Positions 29,501 to 38,613 are shown, numbered from the stretch's first letter. The stretch is DNA of 64,000 bases from Limosilactobacillus coleohominis 101-4-CHN (GCF_000161935.1 NZ_GG698802.1:320594-384593), one strand, 5' to 3'. Translations and numbers: made by a program. Notes: generated by a model from the sequence alone, not told the origin.

Positions 29501-29513
29501 GAAGCATAACTAA
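26505..29513 (+). pseudogene. Adhesin C-terminal part: MBG/MucBP/Mub-type repeats and LPQTG anchor
   Basis: Continuation in frame after the TAA at 26502. In order it has the rest of a MucBP module, several MBG-like or Ig-like beta modules (about 26620-27630), a MucBP-like module (YKFVDTDNKN), a Mub-type domain beginning TPVTVTRKVTITEPG, then two tandem repeats of about 185-190 residues (about 28140-28715 and 28720-29280; shared VQPTDPKTP and KLPDNP). It ends with LPQTG, a hydrophobic span and RKKKHN, a sortase signal. The only usable start is a TTG without a ribosome binding site, so this part is expressed only by read-through or reversion. Over 1,300 residues in total. Confidence 0.82.
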
Positions 29514-29540
29514 TCCTCTCTAATAAGGATTAACCACCTA

Positions 29541-29571
29541 AATGATCTGCCATTTGGCAGGTCATTTTTTT
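29541..29571 (+). terminator. Terminator after the adhesin
   Basis: AATGATCTGCC and GGCAGGTCATT pair around ATTT (one mismatch), followed by a T run. Confidence 0.88.
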
Positions 29572-29619
29572 GTATTTATCGGTAACGATCTAGCCGGTTT
29601 ATAGGACTGCTGAGCGTTC

Positions 29620-29750
29620 TAGAGTCAAACTAAGGGTCACCTTTTGCATATTCAATAATGTTCGGATATTTTCTATGTATATCTTCAATTCAGCATTTCC
29701 AAGATAAATTGGCCATGATATCCGAATAATACCTAGAAAAGCAGACTCTA
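29620..29750 (+). other. Leader region with nested inverted repeats before the ACT/PFL operon
   Basis: The 280-base gap before the ACT gene holds the adhesin terminator and then two nested inverted repeats: TAGAGTC at 29620-29626 with GACTCTA at 29744-29750, and TTCGGATAT at 29661-29669 with ATATCCGAA at 29718-29726. No known riboswitch motif is recognised. It may be a structured leader or chance. Confidence 0.35.
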
Positions 29751-29794
29751 ATATATTAAAATTATTTCAATTAAATGAAAGTGAGGAAAAATTA

Positions 29795-30061
29795 ATGAAA
29801 GCTATTCTTACAGTTTTGGGTGAAGACCAAGTTGGGATTATCGCCCAGATTAGCACAGTCCTAGCAGATAAAAAAATCAACATTCTCGACGTATCACAAA
29901 CCATCATGGACGGTAACTTCGTGATGATGATGTCTGTTCAAGTACCAGCGGCCCTCGATAGCCACCAGTTAAACACTGAATTTACTAAACTAGGAAAACA
30001 AATTGGCGTGGAAATTAACCTGCGGAACGCCAAACTTTATGATGCCATGCATAATCTTTAA
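29795..30061 (+). CDS. ACT domain protein (UPF0237)
   Basis: Small regulatory-type protein of 88 residues made of one ACT domain (VLGEDQVGIIAQISTVLADKKINILDVSQT), a ligand-binding fold usually specific for amino acids. GAGGAAAAATTAATG gives its start. Twelve bases later begins the PFL-like gene, and the two are almost always paired in Firmicutes. The ligand is not known. Confidence 0.9.
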   Translation: MKAILTVLGEDQVGIIAQISTVLADKKINILDVSQTIMDGNFVMMMSVQVPAALDSHQLNTEFTKLGKQIGVEINLRNAKLYDAMHNL

Positions 30062-30073
30062 AAGGAGGTCCCC

Positions 30074-31417
30074 ATGAATTCACAGCAAATTTATGAAACT
30101 AGTCGAATGATCAATAATGAAAATTTAGATGTCCGAACCATTACGATGGGGATTTCATTACTCGACTGTATTGATAGTGACAGTGACCGCGCCTGTCAGA
30201 AAATTTATGAAAAGATTACCACTAAGGCTAAAGATCTTGTCAAAGTTGGCCAGCAAATTGAAGCTGAATATGGCATTCCCATCGCTAATAAGCGGGTCAC
30301 GGTAACGCCAATTTCACTCATCGCCGCAGCCTCGCATGACCATGACTATGTAAAATATGCCAAGACACTCGACCGCGCTGCAAAAGCTTTGGGGATCGAC
30401 TTTATCGGCGGTTACAGCGCGTTAGTCCAAAAAGGCTACCAAACTGGTGATAAGACACTGATTGCCTCCCTCCCGGAAGCACTATCTGAAACTGACTTTG
30501 TCTGCGCATCCGTCAACGTTGGGTCCACCCGTAGCGGAATTAACATGGATGCCGTTTCTCAAATGGGAAAAGTGGTCGTTGAGGGTGCCAAGCGCGATAT
30601 GATGAACAACGCCAAATTAGTTATCTTCTGTAACGCCGTTGAAGACAACCCATTTATGGCTGGTGGTTTTCATGGGGTCAGTGAACCAGATGTTGTAATC
30701 AACGTTGGGGTTTCTGGACCCGGCGTAATCAAAAATGCTCTGGAAAAAGTTAAAGGGGCTTCAATGGATGTGGTAGCAGAAACCATCAAGAAGACCGCAT
30801 TTAAAGTCACCCGGATGGGACAGTTAGTCGGTACCCTCGCCGCTGATCGACTAGGGGTGCAATTTGGGATTGTCGACCTTTCATTAGCCCCCACCGCAGC
30901 TGCTGGTGATTCAGTTGCTGAGGTGCTAGAAGAAATTGTGGTTGCGCAAGTGGGGACCCACGGTACTACGGCTGCATTAGCAATGCTCAACGATGCCGTT
31001 AAAAAAGGTGGCATTATGGCATGTAGCCATGTGGGTGGCTTGTCGGGTGCATTTATCCCCGTTTCTGAAGATGCGGGAATGATTGAAGCCGTGAATGCAG
31101 GAACCCTGAATATTTCAAAATTAGAGGCGATGACGGCAGTTTGTTCAGTTGGTCTCGACATGATTGCGTTTCCTGGTGACACACCGCAGGAAACGATTAG
31201 CGCAATGATTGCGGATGAAGCAGCGATTGGGATGATTAATAATAAAACCACTGCCGTGCGGGTCATTCCGGCACCGGGTAAAAAAGTTGGTGATGAAGTC
31301 AAGTTTGGTGGATTGCTTGGGCATGCCCCAGTAATGGCAGTTAACCCGGCAGTAAGTACCAATCTAATTCAACGTGGTGGATTGATTCCAGCACCAGTGC
31401 ATAGTTTTAAGAATTAA
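30074..31417 (+). CDS. PFL family protein (UPF0210/DUF711)
   Basis: Protein of 447 residues of the UPF0210 family, whose fold resembles pyruvate formate-lyase. Typical segments are [17 protein letters not shown] near the N-terminus and [27 protein letters not shown] in the middle. There is no C-terminal glycyl-radical RVSGY motif, so radical chemistry like that of PFL is not expected. AAAGGAGGT precedes the ATG. Its biochemical role is unknown, probably tied to the ligand sensed by the ACT partner. Confidence 0.9.
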   Translation: MNSQQIYETSRMINNENLDVRTITMGISLLDCIDSDSDRACQKIYEKITTKAKDLVKVGQQIEAEYGIPIANKRVTVTPISLIAAASHDHDYVKYAKTLDRAAKALGIDFIGGYSALVQKGYQTGDKTLIASLPEALSETDFVCASVNVGSTRSGINMDAVSQMGKVVVEGAKRDMMNNAKLVIFCNAVEDNPFMAGGFHGVSEPDVVINVGVSGPGVIKNALEKVKGASMDVVAETIKKTAFKVTRMGQLVGTLAADRLGVQFGIVDLSLAPTAAAGDSVAEVLEEIVVAQVGTHGTTAALAMLNDAVKKGGIMACSHVGGLSGAFIPVSEDAGMIEAVNAGTLNISKLEAMTAVCSVGLDMIAFPGDTPQETISAMIADEAAIGMINNKTTAVRVIPAPGKKVGDEVKFGGLLGHAPVMAVNPAVSTNLIQRGGLIPAPVHSFKN

Positions 31418-31420
31418 AAA

Positions 31421-31577
31421 TAGGGAGCGTGACAGAAGCCATTTAGGGCTTCGTTTTCACGCCCCCGCGAGCGCAAATAGGGCTCCAGAGTTCGGTTTGA
31501 CCGAGCACTGGAGCCCATTTGCGTACCGCGCCATTCGTATTTCCATTTAGTAGAATTACTTATGACACGATCCCTTT
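31421..31577 (+). repeat. Structured intergenic repeat, copy 3 (divergent)
   Basis: Lies between the convergent PFL-like and GNAT genes. Compared with copy 1, GAAGTC/GACTTC becomes GAAGCC/GGCTTC, GGCCTCCAG/CTGGAGGCC becomes GGGCTCCAG/CTGGAGCCC, CGGC/GCCG becomes CGGT/ACCG, and CACAAAT/ATTTGTG becomes CGCAAAT/ATTTGCG. Each paired site changed on both sides, so selection for structure is likely. An 82-codon minus-strand open frame inside is spurious. Confidence 0.85.
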
Positions 31578-31579
31578 GA

Positions 31580-32101
31580 TTATTTAGTAAGCATTTCGTA
31601 AACATAGCTCGTTTCATCAGGACGGTAGACTCCATGAAGAGTGCCCACCCGCGTGAAACCATGTTTCGTAATTAGATGTTGCATTGCCTTATTATCTTCG
31701 TGAGTATCAATCCGAATGGATTCAATATCAGGCCGCTCATTCTTAATATGGTCAATCACAGCAACAAACAGTTTGGAAGCATACCCTTGACCAGCATGAT
31801 CAGAATGAATCGCCACCCGGTGAATGGTTAAGTATGCATCAGTGTCTTTTAACCACTGGCCATCTAATTCATCATATGCATGGTCAGGAGCAGGCAGGAT
31901 CGTAAACGTTCCCACAGTTTCATCATCGTCGGAATGAACTAAGTACGCAAAACCATTTTCAACGTCTTCTTTGACGTGTTGTGGATTAGGGTAGTCACCC
32001 TGCCATTGATCAATCCCCTTTTCGGCCAACTGATTGCGCCCGTCCTTTAGGATTTCAACAACGCGTTCGTAATCTGTCATTTGTGCTTTTTCAATGTGCA
32101 T
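31580..32101 (-). CDS. GNAT family N-acetyltransferase
   Basis: Acetyl-CoA-dependent acyltransferase of 173 residues. The acetyl-CoA loop reads HSDHAGQGYASKLF, following the beta strand with the conserved HRVAI. The C-terminal half ends with GFTRVGTLHGVYRP. Which amine it acetylates is unknown. It stands alone, convergent with the PFL-like gene. Confidence 0.85.
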   Translation of the reverse strand: MHIEKAQMTDYERVVEILKDGRNQLAEKGIDQWQGDYPNPQHVKEDVENGFAYLVHSDDDETVGTFTILPAPDHAYDELDGQWLKDTDAYLTIHRVAIHSDHAGQGYASKLFVAVIDHIKNERPDIESIRIDTHEDNKAMQHLITKHGFTRVGTLHGVYRPDETSYVYEMLTK

Positions 32102-32236
32102 AATGCAACCCTCTTTCCTAATAATTTAATTCACAAGAAACCATTGTACACAAGTTTTGGGCAAATCTCAAATTTCTAACAAAAAGTAACCAAGCGGTTA
32201 TATAATATTCATGAGATTATTAAAGGAGGGTTTAAA

Positions 32237-33094
32237 TTGTCTAAATCAGCACGCTATAGTATTGCAACGATTATCATCATTATCATTTTAGGGATTGTTG
32301 GTGGCGCGTGGTACCAACACAAAAAATCTAGCAAATTTGTTCAGTCCACCACCCCAACCCTGTTTTTCCATGGCGGTGGCAGCAGTTATCATGCTGAAGA
32401 ACATATGGTTAACGCCGCCAAAAAGGCTGGCGTTACTAAGACAGTGCTCCGTGCTAACGTTGCCAAAGATGGTCACGTGACATTACACGGCACCATGCAT
32501 AAAAATTCCATTAACCCAATCGTGGAAGTTAATTATGAAGATAATCGCCAGTTAGACTTTAATAAGCACGGTGTTTGGGCCACCAATGTGGTCAAAGCAC
32601 TGCAAAAACAATATGGGATTAAAAACATCAATATGGTGGGTCACTCACTCGGGAATATTTCCATCATTTATTATCTGCTCCAAAATGCGCAGAATAAATC
32701 AATGCCTAAACTCCGCAAACAGGTGGATATGGCTGGCCATTTCGATGGATTAGATTTCGCACAACTTCCAGCTGAGATTCGTCAACCACAAAATTTAAAG
32801 CTGGATCGCAACGGTAAGCCTAACCACATGAATGCCACATATCGGCAAATGACCAAACTTCGTTCAATCTATCCGACAAATCAAATTCGGGTACTAAACA
32901 TTATCGGTAATATTGGTGGCAAAACCGATGGCACGGTCACAAACGTGTCATCTCTAAGTTTAAAGTATTTAGTTGCACAGCGGGCCAAGTCATATGAAGT
33001 TAAAACTTTCCACGGTAAATTAGCCCGTCATAGTAAACTTCACAGCAACCCAGCAGTAGATAAAGTGTTAATCCAATTCCTATGGGGTAAATAA
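32237..33094 (+). CDS. DUF915 alpha/beta hydrolase, membrane-anchored (paralogue 2)
   Basis: Surface-type serine hydrolase of 285 residues. The N-terminal helix IIIIIILGIVGGAWY anchors it, and the elbow VGHSLGNIS holds the nucleophile Ser. It starts at TTG 32237, with AAAGGAGGG six bases upstream, so the unusual start is well supported. A TATAAT lies at 32201-32206. It is one base from the HhH glycosylase gene. It resembles the copy at 3349-4239 in design but is clearly divergent. The substrate is unknown. Confidence 0.85.
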   Translation: MSKSARYSIATIIIIIILGIVGGAWYQHKKSSKFVQSTTPTLFFHGGGSSYHAEEHMVNAAKKAGVTKTVLRANVAKDGHVTLHGTMHKNSINPIVEVNYEDNRQLDFNKHGVWATNVVKALQKQYGIKNINMVGHSLGNISIIYYLLQNAQNKSMPKLRKQVDMAGHFDGLDFAQLPAEIRQPQNLKLDRNGKPNHMNATYRQMTKLRSIYPTNQIRVLNIIGNIGGKTDGTVTNVSSLSLKYLVAQRAKSYEVKTFHGKLARHSKLHSNPAVDKVLIQFLWGK

Positions 33095-33095
33095 A

Positions 33096-33740
33096 ATGAA
33101 AATCACCTTGTACGAACTTTATCAGATGATGCTGCAACAAATGGGACCGACCGGTTGGTGGCCAGCTGATTCCAAAAATGAAATTATTTGTGAAGCGATC
33201 CTAATTCAAAATACCAATGCGGAAAATGCCGAGCGAGCCACCGCTAATTTACGCATCCAGACCGCTTTTGATGGCAATGCTTTACTTGATTTACCGTCAG
33301 CAAAACTAGAAAATCTGATTCGCCCAGCAGGGTTCTTTAAAAATAAGGGCAAGGCAATTCATAATTTCTTTGCTTGGTATCACCAGTTTAATTATCAACC
33401 TGAATTAGTGGTCCAGCGGTTTGGCAAAGATTTGCGCAAAAAGCTCCTAACGCTCCATGGGATTGGCAATGAAACTGCCGATGTTCTACTGACCTATGTC
33501 TTTGACCAGCCCACCTTTATTAGTGATAAATACGCCCGATCCCTCTTTACCCACTTGGGCATCAAAGGATTAAAAGATTATCAGTCCTTAGCACGACGTT
33601 GTCAACTAACGGTCGCATTTTCCCTAGCGGATGCCCAAGAATTTCACGGGTTAATCGATGAAATTGGTAAAAAATACCTGCGACGAACTGATCACTTTGC
33701 GGATAGTTTTCTTGATGATTACCAGCTAATCCTGCATTAA
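33096..33740 (+). CDS. HhH-GPD DNA glycosylase (endonuclease III-like)
   Basis: Base-excision repair protein of 214 residues. The helix-hairpin-helix is LHGIGNETAD near residue 119, followed by ISDKYARSLF with the catalytic Asp near residue 140. The Lys that makes endonuclease III a lyase is replaced by Asn (GIGNETAD), and the C-terminus has no four-Cys iron-sulphur cluster. It therefore fits a monofunctional alkyl-base glycosylase like MagIII better than endonuclease III. It is the last gene after DUF915 and its 3' end overlaps the convergent GT8 gene by 15 bases. Confidence 0.85.
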   Translation: MKITLYELYQMMLQQMGPTGWWPADSKNEIICEAILIQNTNAENAERATANLRIQTAFDGNALLDLPSAKLENLIRPAGFFKNKGKAIHNFFAWYHQFNYQPELVVQRFGKDLRKKLLTLHGIGNETADVLLTYVFDQPTFISDKYARSLFTHLGIKGLKDYQSLARRCQLTVAFSLADAQEFHGLIDEIGKKYLRRTDHFADSFLDDYQLILH

Positions 33741-34544
33741 TCGACTCGTCATTTGGAAATAATTTTTATATAGAGATGTAAAACGGCCATGGTTAGTAGT
33801 TGCTAACCATGGTTTTTGTCGTCCACAATAGTGCAGAATCACCGTGTTTTTAATCACCCAGTCTAGGGTACATTTACCAAGCGTAATTGTTTCATATACC
33901 CGGAGATTACGAGCATCAAAGTTATACAATTCATCCGGAACGGAAAGAATGTAGCGGCCATAAAGCGCGTTTAAAACATCCTGATCTGGTAACAGGAGAA
34001 TATGGTCGCGAATATAGTCAAAAATGGCATTGGGATCAACTCGTCGGCGAATTTCATCTAAATTCATTAAGAGCACTCCCGAATTATAGTAGCCATCCGC
34101 ATCAAAATTTTGTAGACGAATTTTATTAATCACATCCGTCGCATTCGTCAGATTGGTATGAATGGCAGAAGCATACATGTAATTCTGGAGATCAATTTCA
34201 TAAAGCGGTCGCAAATCATTAATGCATAATAAATCTGCATCCAGGTACAAAATCCGGTGTAATTGCTTCGGCAAATAGAGATGCGCTAATAGCCGATAGT
34301 AAATTGTCGTGGGATAACGATCCGTAACCGGCGCATTTTTAAATGCACTTTCGGGAATCTCCACCTGGTGATAATGCATCCCTAATTTTTGACAACCGGC
34401 GGACAATTCAGCCGAATGAGTAAAATCCTTCGTCACAATGACGTACACATCAATATCATTTGCTGAAGAATTGAGGTAAATGGAGTATAAAACGGTTAGC
34501 AGTTGTTGATAAAAACGATCATCAATCGAAAATAGTAGGTTCAT
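33726..34544 (-). CDS. Glycosyltransferase family 8
   Basis: Nucleotide-sugar-dependent retaining glycosyltransferase of 272 residues. The metal-binding DxD motif reads YLDADLLCINDL near residue 100, and the C-terminal HYCGRQKPW supplies the second metal-site His. FDADGYYNSGVLLMNL is the family acceptor region. The donor is probably UDP-glucose or UDP-galactose by family; the acceptor is unknown. Standalone, with a GAGGA site before the ATG. Confidence 0.88.
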   Translation of the reverse strand: MNLLFSIDDRFYQQLLTVLYSIYLNSSANDIDVYVIVTKDFTHSAELSAGCQKLGMHYHQVEIPESAFKNAPVTDRYPTTIYYRLLAHLYLPKQLHRILYLDADLLCINDLRPLYEIDLQNYMYASAIHTNLTNATDVINKIRLQNFDADGYYNSGVLLMNLDEIRRRVDPNAIFDYIRDHILLLPDQDVLNALYGRYILSVPDELYNFDARNLRVYETITLGKCTLDWVIKNTVILHYCGRQKPWLATTNHGRFTSLYKNYFQMTSRLMQD

Positions 34545-34645
34545 AGTATCCTCCTCATCAAGATTATTATACCGAAGGACTTGCCAATCGGAAACAGATG
34601 ATTTACCCTTAATGCTAACTGGAATTAGAGAGGAAAGTAAAGATA

Positions 34646-35302
34646 ATGGAACCAGCAGAGCAGCTCGATGCTGTGAAACACTATACGATTCAAAAACTCG
34701 GTATGGATCATACCGGCCACGGTCTTGATCACATTCGCCGAGTGGTTAAAATGACCAAACGGCTGGCTAAGGATGAACAAGTCGATGAATTTATCGCTAC
34801 TGCAGCCGCTTACTTACATGACACGATTGATGAAAAACTAGTCATGAGTGTCAAAGAAGCCCAAGATGAACTGCGGGAATTTTTGCGCAAAATTGATTTT
34901 ACCCAAAATCAAATTCACGCAGTCATGGCAATTATTACTCAAATGTCGTTTGCTGATACTTTAGATGGTGAACGACCGACGTTATCACCCGAAGGCCAGG
35001 TGGTTCAAGACGCCGACTGGCTCGATGCCATTGGCGGAATTGGGATTGTCCGGGCCATCTATTTCGGTGGCAAGCATGGTGAACGGATTTATGATCCAGA
35101 AATGGCACCACGGGAAAACATGACGCGTGATGATTACCGCGACCTCCGTCACGAAACCATTATTAATCATTTTTACGAAAAGTTATTAAAAATTAAACCA
35201 ATGTTAAATACCAAGGCCGCCCAACAAATCGCCGCCCATCGTCAGCAAGTTATGCTTGACTTCCTCGATGAATTTAAAGATGAATGGGCATCAATCCGCT
35301 AA
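34646..35302 (+). CDS. HD domain phosphohydrolase
   Basis: Metal-dependent phosphohydrolase of 218 residues. The metal ligands fall at HGLDHIRRV near residue 26 and YLHDTID near residue 57, with QDADWLDAIGGIGIVR further on giving the final Asp. The layout is the YedJ/YpgQ-like group that hydrolyses nucleotides. GAGAGGAAAG precedes the ATG. The substrate is not evident. Confidence 0.88.
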   Translation: MEPAEQLDAVKHYTIQKLGMDHTGHGLDHIRRVVKMTKRLAKDEQVDEFIATAAAYLHDTIDEKLVMSVKEAQDELREFLRKIDFTQNQIHAVMAIITQMSFADTLDGERPTLSPEGQVVQDADWLDAIGGIGIVRAIYFGGKHGERIYDPEMAPRENMTRDDYRDLRHETIINHFYEKLLKIKPMLNTKAAQQIAAHRQQVMLDFLDEFKDEWASIR

Positions 35303-35343
35303 AAAAATAATCAGGAGTAAAATTTACTCCTGATTATTTTTTT
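35303..35343. terminator. Bidirectional terminator between HD gene and membrane protein gene
   Basis: AATAATCAGGAGTAAA and TTTACTCCTGATTATT form a near-perfect palindrome flanked by A and T runs. It overlaps the 3' end of the minus-strand gene at 35324. Confidence 0.92.
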
Positions 35344-35860
35344 CAACTACTTCTGTATAGTGACGTAGCCACAACGTTAATGGTGGAATTAATAAACAAT
35401 CGAGCAACCCATTGAGTAAGGCCGCTGGTAACCCCATTCCCAATATCATTGTAAAATCGTCCCATTTACTTGTAATCAATAAGGCCTGCACAAATACGAC
35501 TGCTAACATCCCAACGAACTGGCACAGCCCCGCAATCAGGCCAAAATTGATGGCCTCCGTATGACTCATATGAACCGTCAACGGCGTTTGCCAACGCAGA
35601 ATCATTGAAACGACCAATAAACTAAGTAAGATTGGCACCACGATTGCCCAATTATGAATATTTAATAACAGCATGGTAACCGCCACTACCACCAAGGTAC
35701 TATAACTTTGCAACAGGTTCATCCCTAAGGCAATAATAATCACCATGATACCGGCAATTTGAACCGTCACGGCTCCCGTTGGCAATGGATAATGCCATTG
35801 CACAAAACATAGGAGTACTGCGAAAACAGTTAGTCCGGACCATAACCCCCATTTTTTCAT
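35324..35860 (-). CDS. Hypothetical polytopic membrane protein
   Basis: About 178 residues with five or six hydrophobic helices and little else, ending in a short polar tail, LRHYTEVVEKNNQE. The helix layout is like small substrate-binding subunits of ECF transporters, but no signature settles it. Its ATG overlaps the DegV stop codon (TAATG), so the two are translationally coupled. This start is chosen over the longer frame to 35893. Confidence 0.7.
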   Translation of the reverse strand: MKKWGLWSGLTVFAVLLCFVQWHYPLPTGAVTVQIAGIMVIIIALGMNLLQSYSTLVVVAVTMLLLNIHNWAIVVPILLSLLVVSMILRWQTPLTVHMSHTEAINFGLIAGLCQFVGMLAVVFVQALLITSKWDDFTMILGMGLPAALLNGLLDCLLIPPLTLWLRHYTEVVEKNNQE

Positions 35861-36735
35861 TATAATGGCTTCTTTCTGGTATCCTGCATCCACCCTAGCG
35901 CAAGAGCTCCTTGACCAAGGTGGACACCAATGACTGGACCAAAATATGACAATTCAAAATCAATGTCAGGATGTTTCTCTTGCAAATCAGCAAGCCACTT
36001 TTGCCCTGCCTCTTCAGCTGCGGCGTGGAAAACGTATGCCCGAACCGGATAATCAGTCTTCGCTAGGGATTCATCAAAAATCTGTTCAACCCGAAGCTTT
36101 GCTTTCTTCATTGAGCGCACCTTTTCAAACGCCTCAATTGCATGGTTGGGATTATCAAATGACAATAATGGCTTAATGCGCAAAATGGAACCAACAAAAG
36201 CTGACGCGTTAGATAAACGACCACCCCGTACCAGATTTTGTAAATCGTCAACTACAAAATCGTCATGAATGGTTGCTCGTAACTTGGTTAATTTATCGAC
36301 GATGGTATCTACATCATCACCCTGGTCGACAAGTTTTGCGGCTTCAATCGCAATTTGCCCCATCAACTTAACCGTGATTTGCGAATCAAATGGCACAATC
36401 TTGATGGTGTCTTTCATCTGCTCCGCGAGCAATTGGATGTTATTTAAAAAGCCAGAAATACTCTTCGCCAAGTGAATACTAATAACCGCATCATAGCCTT
36501 CGTCTGCCAACTTTTGGTACAATGCCATCATTTCACCAATTGGTGGCTGCGAGGTACTTGGAAAGGTTTTTGAGGTTTTTAATTCACGATAAAAATCTTC
36601 TGTCGTGATGTCAACGCCCTCTTGATAATCTTTACCGTCAATCGTAAACGGGATCGGGACGACATGGATATGATAATCCGCAACTTCCTTTGCGGTTAAG
36701 TATGCTGTACTGTCGGTAACAACCGCAATTTTCAT
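35860..36735 (-). CDS. DegV family fatty acid-binding protein
   Basis: Fatty acid-binding protein of the DegV/FakB family, 291 residues. The N-terminal VVTDSTAYLTAKEVADYHIHVVPI and SQPPIGEMMALYQKL segments, the loop SISGFLNNI, and the C-terminal GPVIGVHLGQGALALGW are all family marks. FakB proteins hold an acyl group for a FakA kinase, which is not in this window. ATG at 36735 has TTGGAGGA upstream. It is coupled to the downstream membrane protein. Confidence 0.9.
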   Translation of the reverse strand: MKIAVVTDSTAYLTAKEVADYHIHVVPIPFTIDGKDYQEGVDITTEDFYRELKTSKTFPSTSQPPIGEMMALYQKLADEGYDAVISIHLAKSISGFLNNIQLLAEQMKDTIKIVPFDSQITVKLMGQIAIEAAKLVDQGDDVDTIVDKLTKLRATIHDDFVVDDLQNLVRGGRLSNASAFVGSILRIKPLLSFDNPNHAIEAFEKVRSMKKAKLRVEQIFDESLAKTDYPVRAYVFHAAAEEAGQKWLADLQEKHPDIDFELSYFGPVIGVHLGQGALALGWMQDTRKKPL

Positions 36736-36864
36736 TGTTATTTCCTCCAAATATGATTTTCAAAATGATTTTAATGTAAATAATTGCTTTATTTTTGAAC
36801 TCAATAATACTAAAAAAATACCATATCTTGCTTGATATGACAATCATTAATTAGCTTACAGTGT

Positions 36865-36893
36865 TTTACTGGATTCGTCAAAAAAGGTATAAT
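36865..36893 (+). promoter_or_regulatory. SigA promoter of rqcH
   Basis: TTTACT at 36865-36870 and TATAAT at 36888-36893 are 17 bases apart. The box continues as GGTATAATAGCACGTA, the same 16 bases as in the recU promoter at 58925-58940. Confidence 0.7.
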
Positions 36894-36927
36894 AGCACGT
36901 AAATGTCTAAAAAGGAGGATCTACCCA

Positions 36928-38613
36928 ATGGCTTTTGATGGTTTTTTTACCCATGCAATGGTTAAAGAACTCAATGATACATTACAAACTGGTCGAGTGA
37001 TGCGCGTTAATCAGCCGTATCCAGCCGAAATGGTGATGGTTGTACGGGCACACCGCCATAATTACTCATTACTGGTTTCTGCGAACCCATCCTACCCCCG
37101 AGTCCAACTAACCACCATTCCTTATCAAAATCCGGCAGTGCCAAGTAATTTTGCGATGACAATGCGCAAATACCTTGAAGGGGCCATTATCGAATCAATC
37201 GAACAGGTTGAAAACGACCGAATTGTGAAAATTAACTTTACCAACCGCGATGAACTCGGTGATAACCAAAAATTGGTTATTTATATTGAAATTATGGCCC
37301 GCCATAGTAATGTTTCGTTAGTCAGTGAACCCAATTGCAAAATTATTGAGACAATTAAACATGTTGGTTCAGACCAAAACCGGGTCCGAATCCTATTGCC
37401 GGGAGCACCATTTGTGATGCCACCAAAACAAGAACGAACCAATCCCTACCTGCCTAACCAAAAGTATTCTGATCTCGTTCGTCAATATCAAAAAGATCTT
37501 GATGGTCTGGCACATGCCCTTCAGCAAACCTACCAAGGATTGGCACCAGCAACGGCTCACGAATTAGCCAGTGAGCTGTTGACCGCTGATAACCTGCCAA
37601 CTGCTTATGAACAGTTTATTAATCACTTCAACCACCCAACACCAACCATTCTTACCAATGACCATGGTAAGAAGTCATTCATGGCCTTTCCGCCAGTTGA
37701 TCATCAAGGTTCACTGCAAACATTTCCGACTTTAAGTGCCATGCTTGATACCTTTTACGCCCAAAAAGCGGAAAGCGACCGGACAAAGGAACTCGCTGGA
37801 CAAGTTTTAAAAGTTGTTAAGAACGAACTCAAAAAAGATCGTCGCAAGGTAAAAAAGCTGCATCACCAACTCTCTGAAGCTGCGGATGCAGACTATTACC
37901 GGGTCCGGGGTGAAATTTTGACCACCTTTATGGGCAAAGTTAAGGCCGGGATGACTGACATTGATCTGCCGAACTTCTACGATAATAACCAGCCGTTACA
38001 TATTAAGCTAGCACCGGAGCTTTCCCCATCTAAGAACGCCCAAAAATACTTTACCAAGTACGATAAACTGAAGGACTCCGTTGCGTACGTGAATGAGCAA
38101 TTAGCACTGACACAAAAGGAAATCGACTACTTTGAAAATATATTGAGCCAAATTGAAATTGCCTCCCCCGCCGATGTTCAAGATATTAAGGTCGAACTCC
38201 AAGAACAGGGCTACATTAAACAACGGAATAAAGGTAAGAAGAAGCGTAAAGTTCGTACCAGCAAGCCAGAAGAATTTCATGCTAGTGACGGGACAACCAT
38301 TTTGGTTGGTAAAAATAATTTGCAAAATGATCGCTTAAGTTTTAAGACCGCTAATAAGAATGAATTTTGGTTCCACGTTAAGGATATACCGGGCTCTCAC
38401 GTAATCGTCCGGAGTACAGCACCAACAAACGAAACGATTCAAGAGGCCGCAGAGCTGGCCGCCTATTTCTCCAAGGGACGTAATTCGGATCACGTTCCAG
38501 TGGACTACCTACGGGTCAAACAACTGCATAAGCCAAATGGTGCTAAGCCTGGTTTCGTTATTTTTCGGGGGCAGAAAACACTGAGCGTGACTCCTAAATT
38601 ATTACAAAAATAA
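36928..38613 (+). CDS. rqcH: Rqc2/RqcH homologue (NFACT protein, fibronectin-binding type)
   Basis: Ribosome-quality-control factor of 561 residues; in Bacillus it drives C-terminal alanine tailing of stalled peptides on 50S subunits. The NFACT-N domain starts MAFDGFFTHAMVKELN and continues to about residue 210; a helical coiled-coil arm with many Lys lies at about 280-410; NFACT-R carries FWFHVKDIPGSHVIVR near residue 480. AAAGGAGG precedes the ATG. Older annotations call it fibronectin-binding protein. Confidence 0.93.
   Translation: MAFDGFFTHAMVKELNDTLQTGRVMRVNQPYPAEMVMVVRAHRHNYSLLVSANPSYPRVQLTTIPYQNPAVPSNFAMTMRKYLEGAIIESIEQVENDRIVKINFTNRDELGDNQKLVIYIEIMARHSNVSLVSEPNCKIIETIKHVGSDQNRVRILLPGAPFVMPPKQERTNPYLPNQKYSDLVRQYQKDLDGLAHALQQTYQGLAPATAHELASELLTADNLPTAYEQFINHFNHPTPTILTNDHGKKSFMAFPPVDHQGSLQTFPTLSAMLDTFYAQKAESDRTKELAGQVLKVVKNELKKDRRKVKKLHHQLSEAADADYYRVRGEILTTFMGKVKAGMTDIDLPNFYDNNQPLHIKLAPELSPSKNAQKYFTKYDKLKDSVAYVNEQLALTQKEIDYFENILSQIEIASPADVQDIKVELQEQGYIKQRNKGKKKRKVRTSKPEEFHASDGTTILVGKNNLQNDRLSFKTANKNEFWFHVKDIPGSHVIVRSTAPTNETIQEAAELAAYFSKGRNSDHVPVDYLRVKQLHKPNGAKPGFVIFRGQKTLSVTPKLLQK

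Noticed and set aside
30074-31417. Pyruvate formate-lyase
   Set aside because: No glycyl-radical RVSGY motif or catalytic Cys pair, and the length is about half; it is the UPF0210 family.
31414-31662. 82-residue minus-strand open frame
   Set aside because: Mostly inside repeat copy 3; shared residues with the copy 1 frame reflect the repeat, not a protein family.
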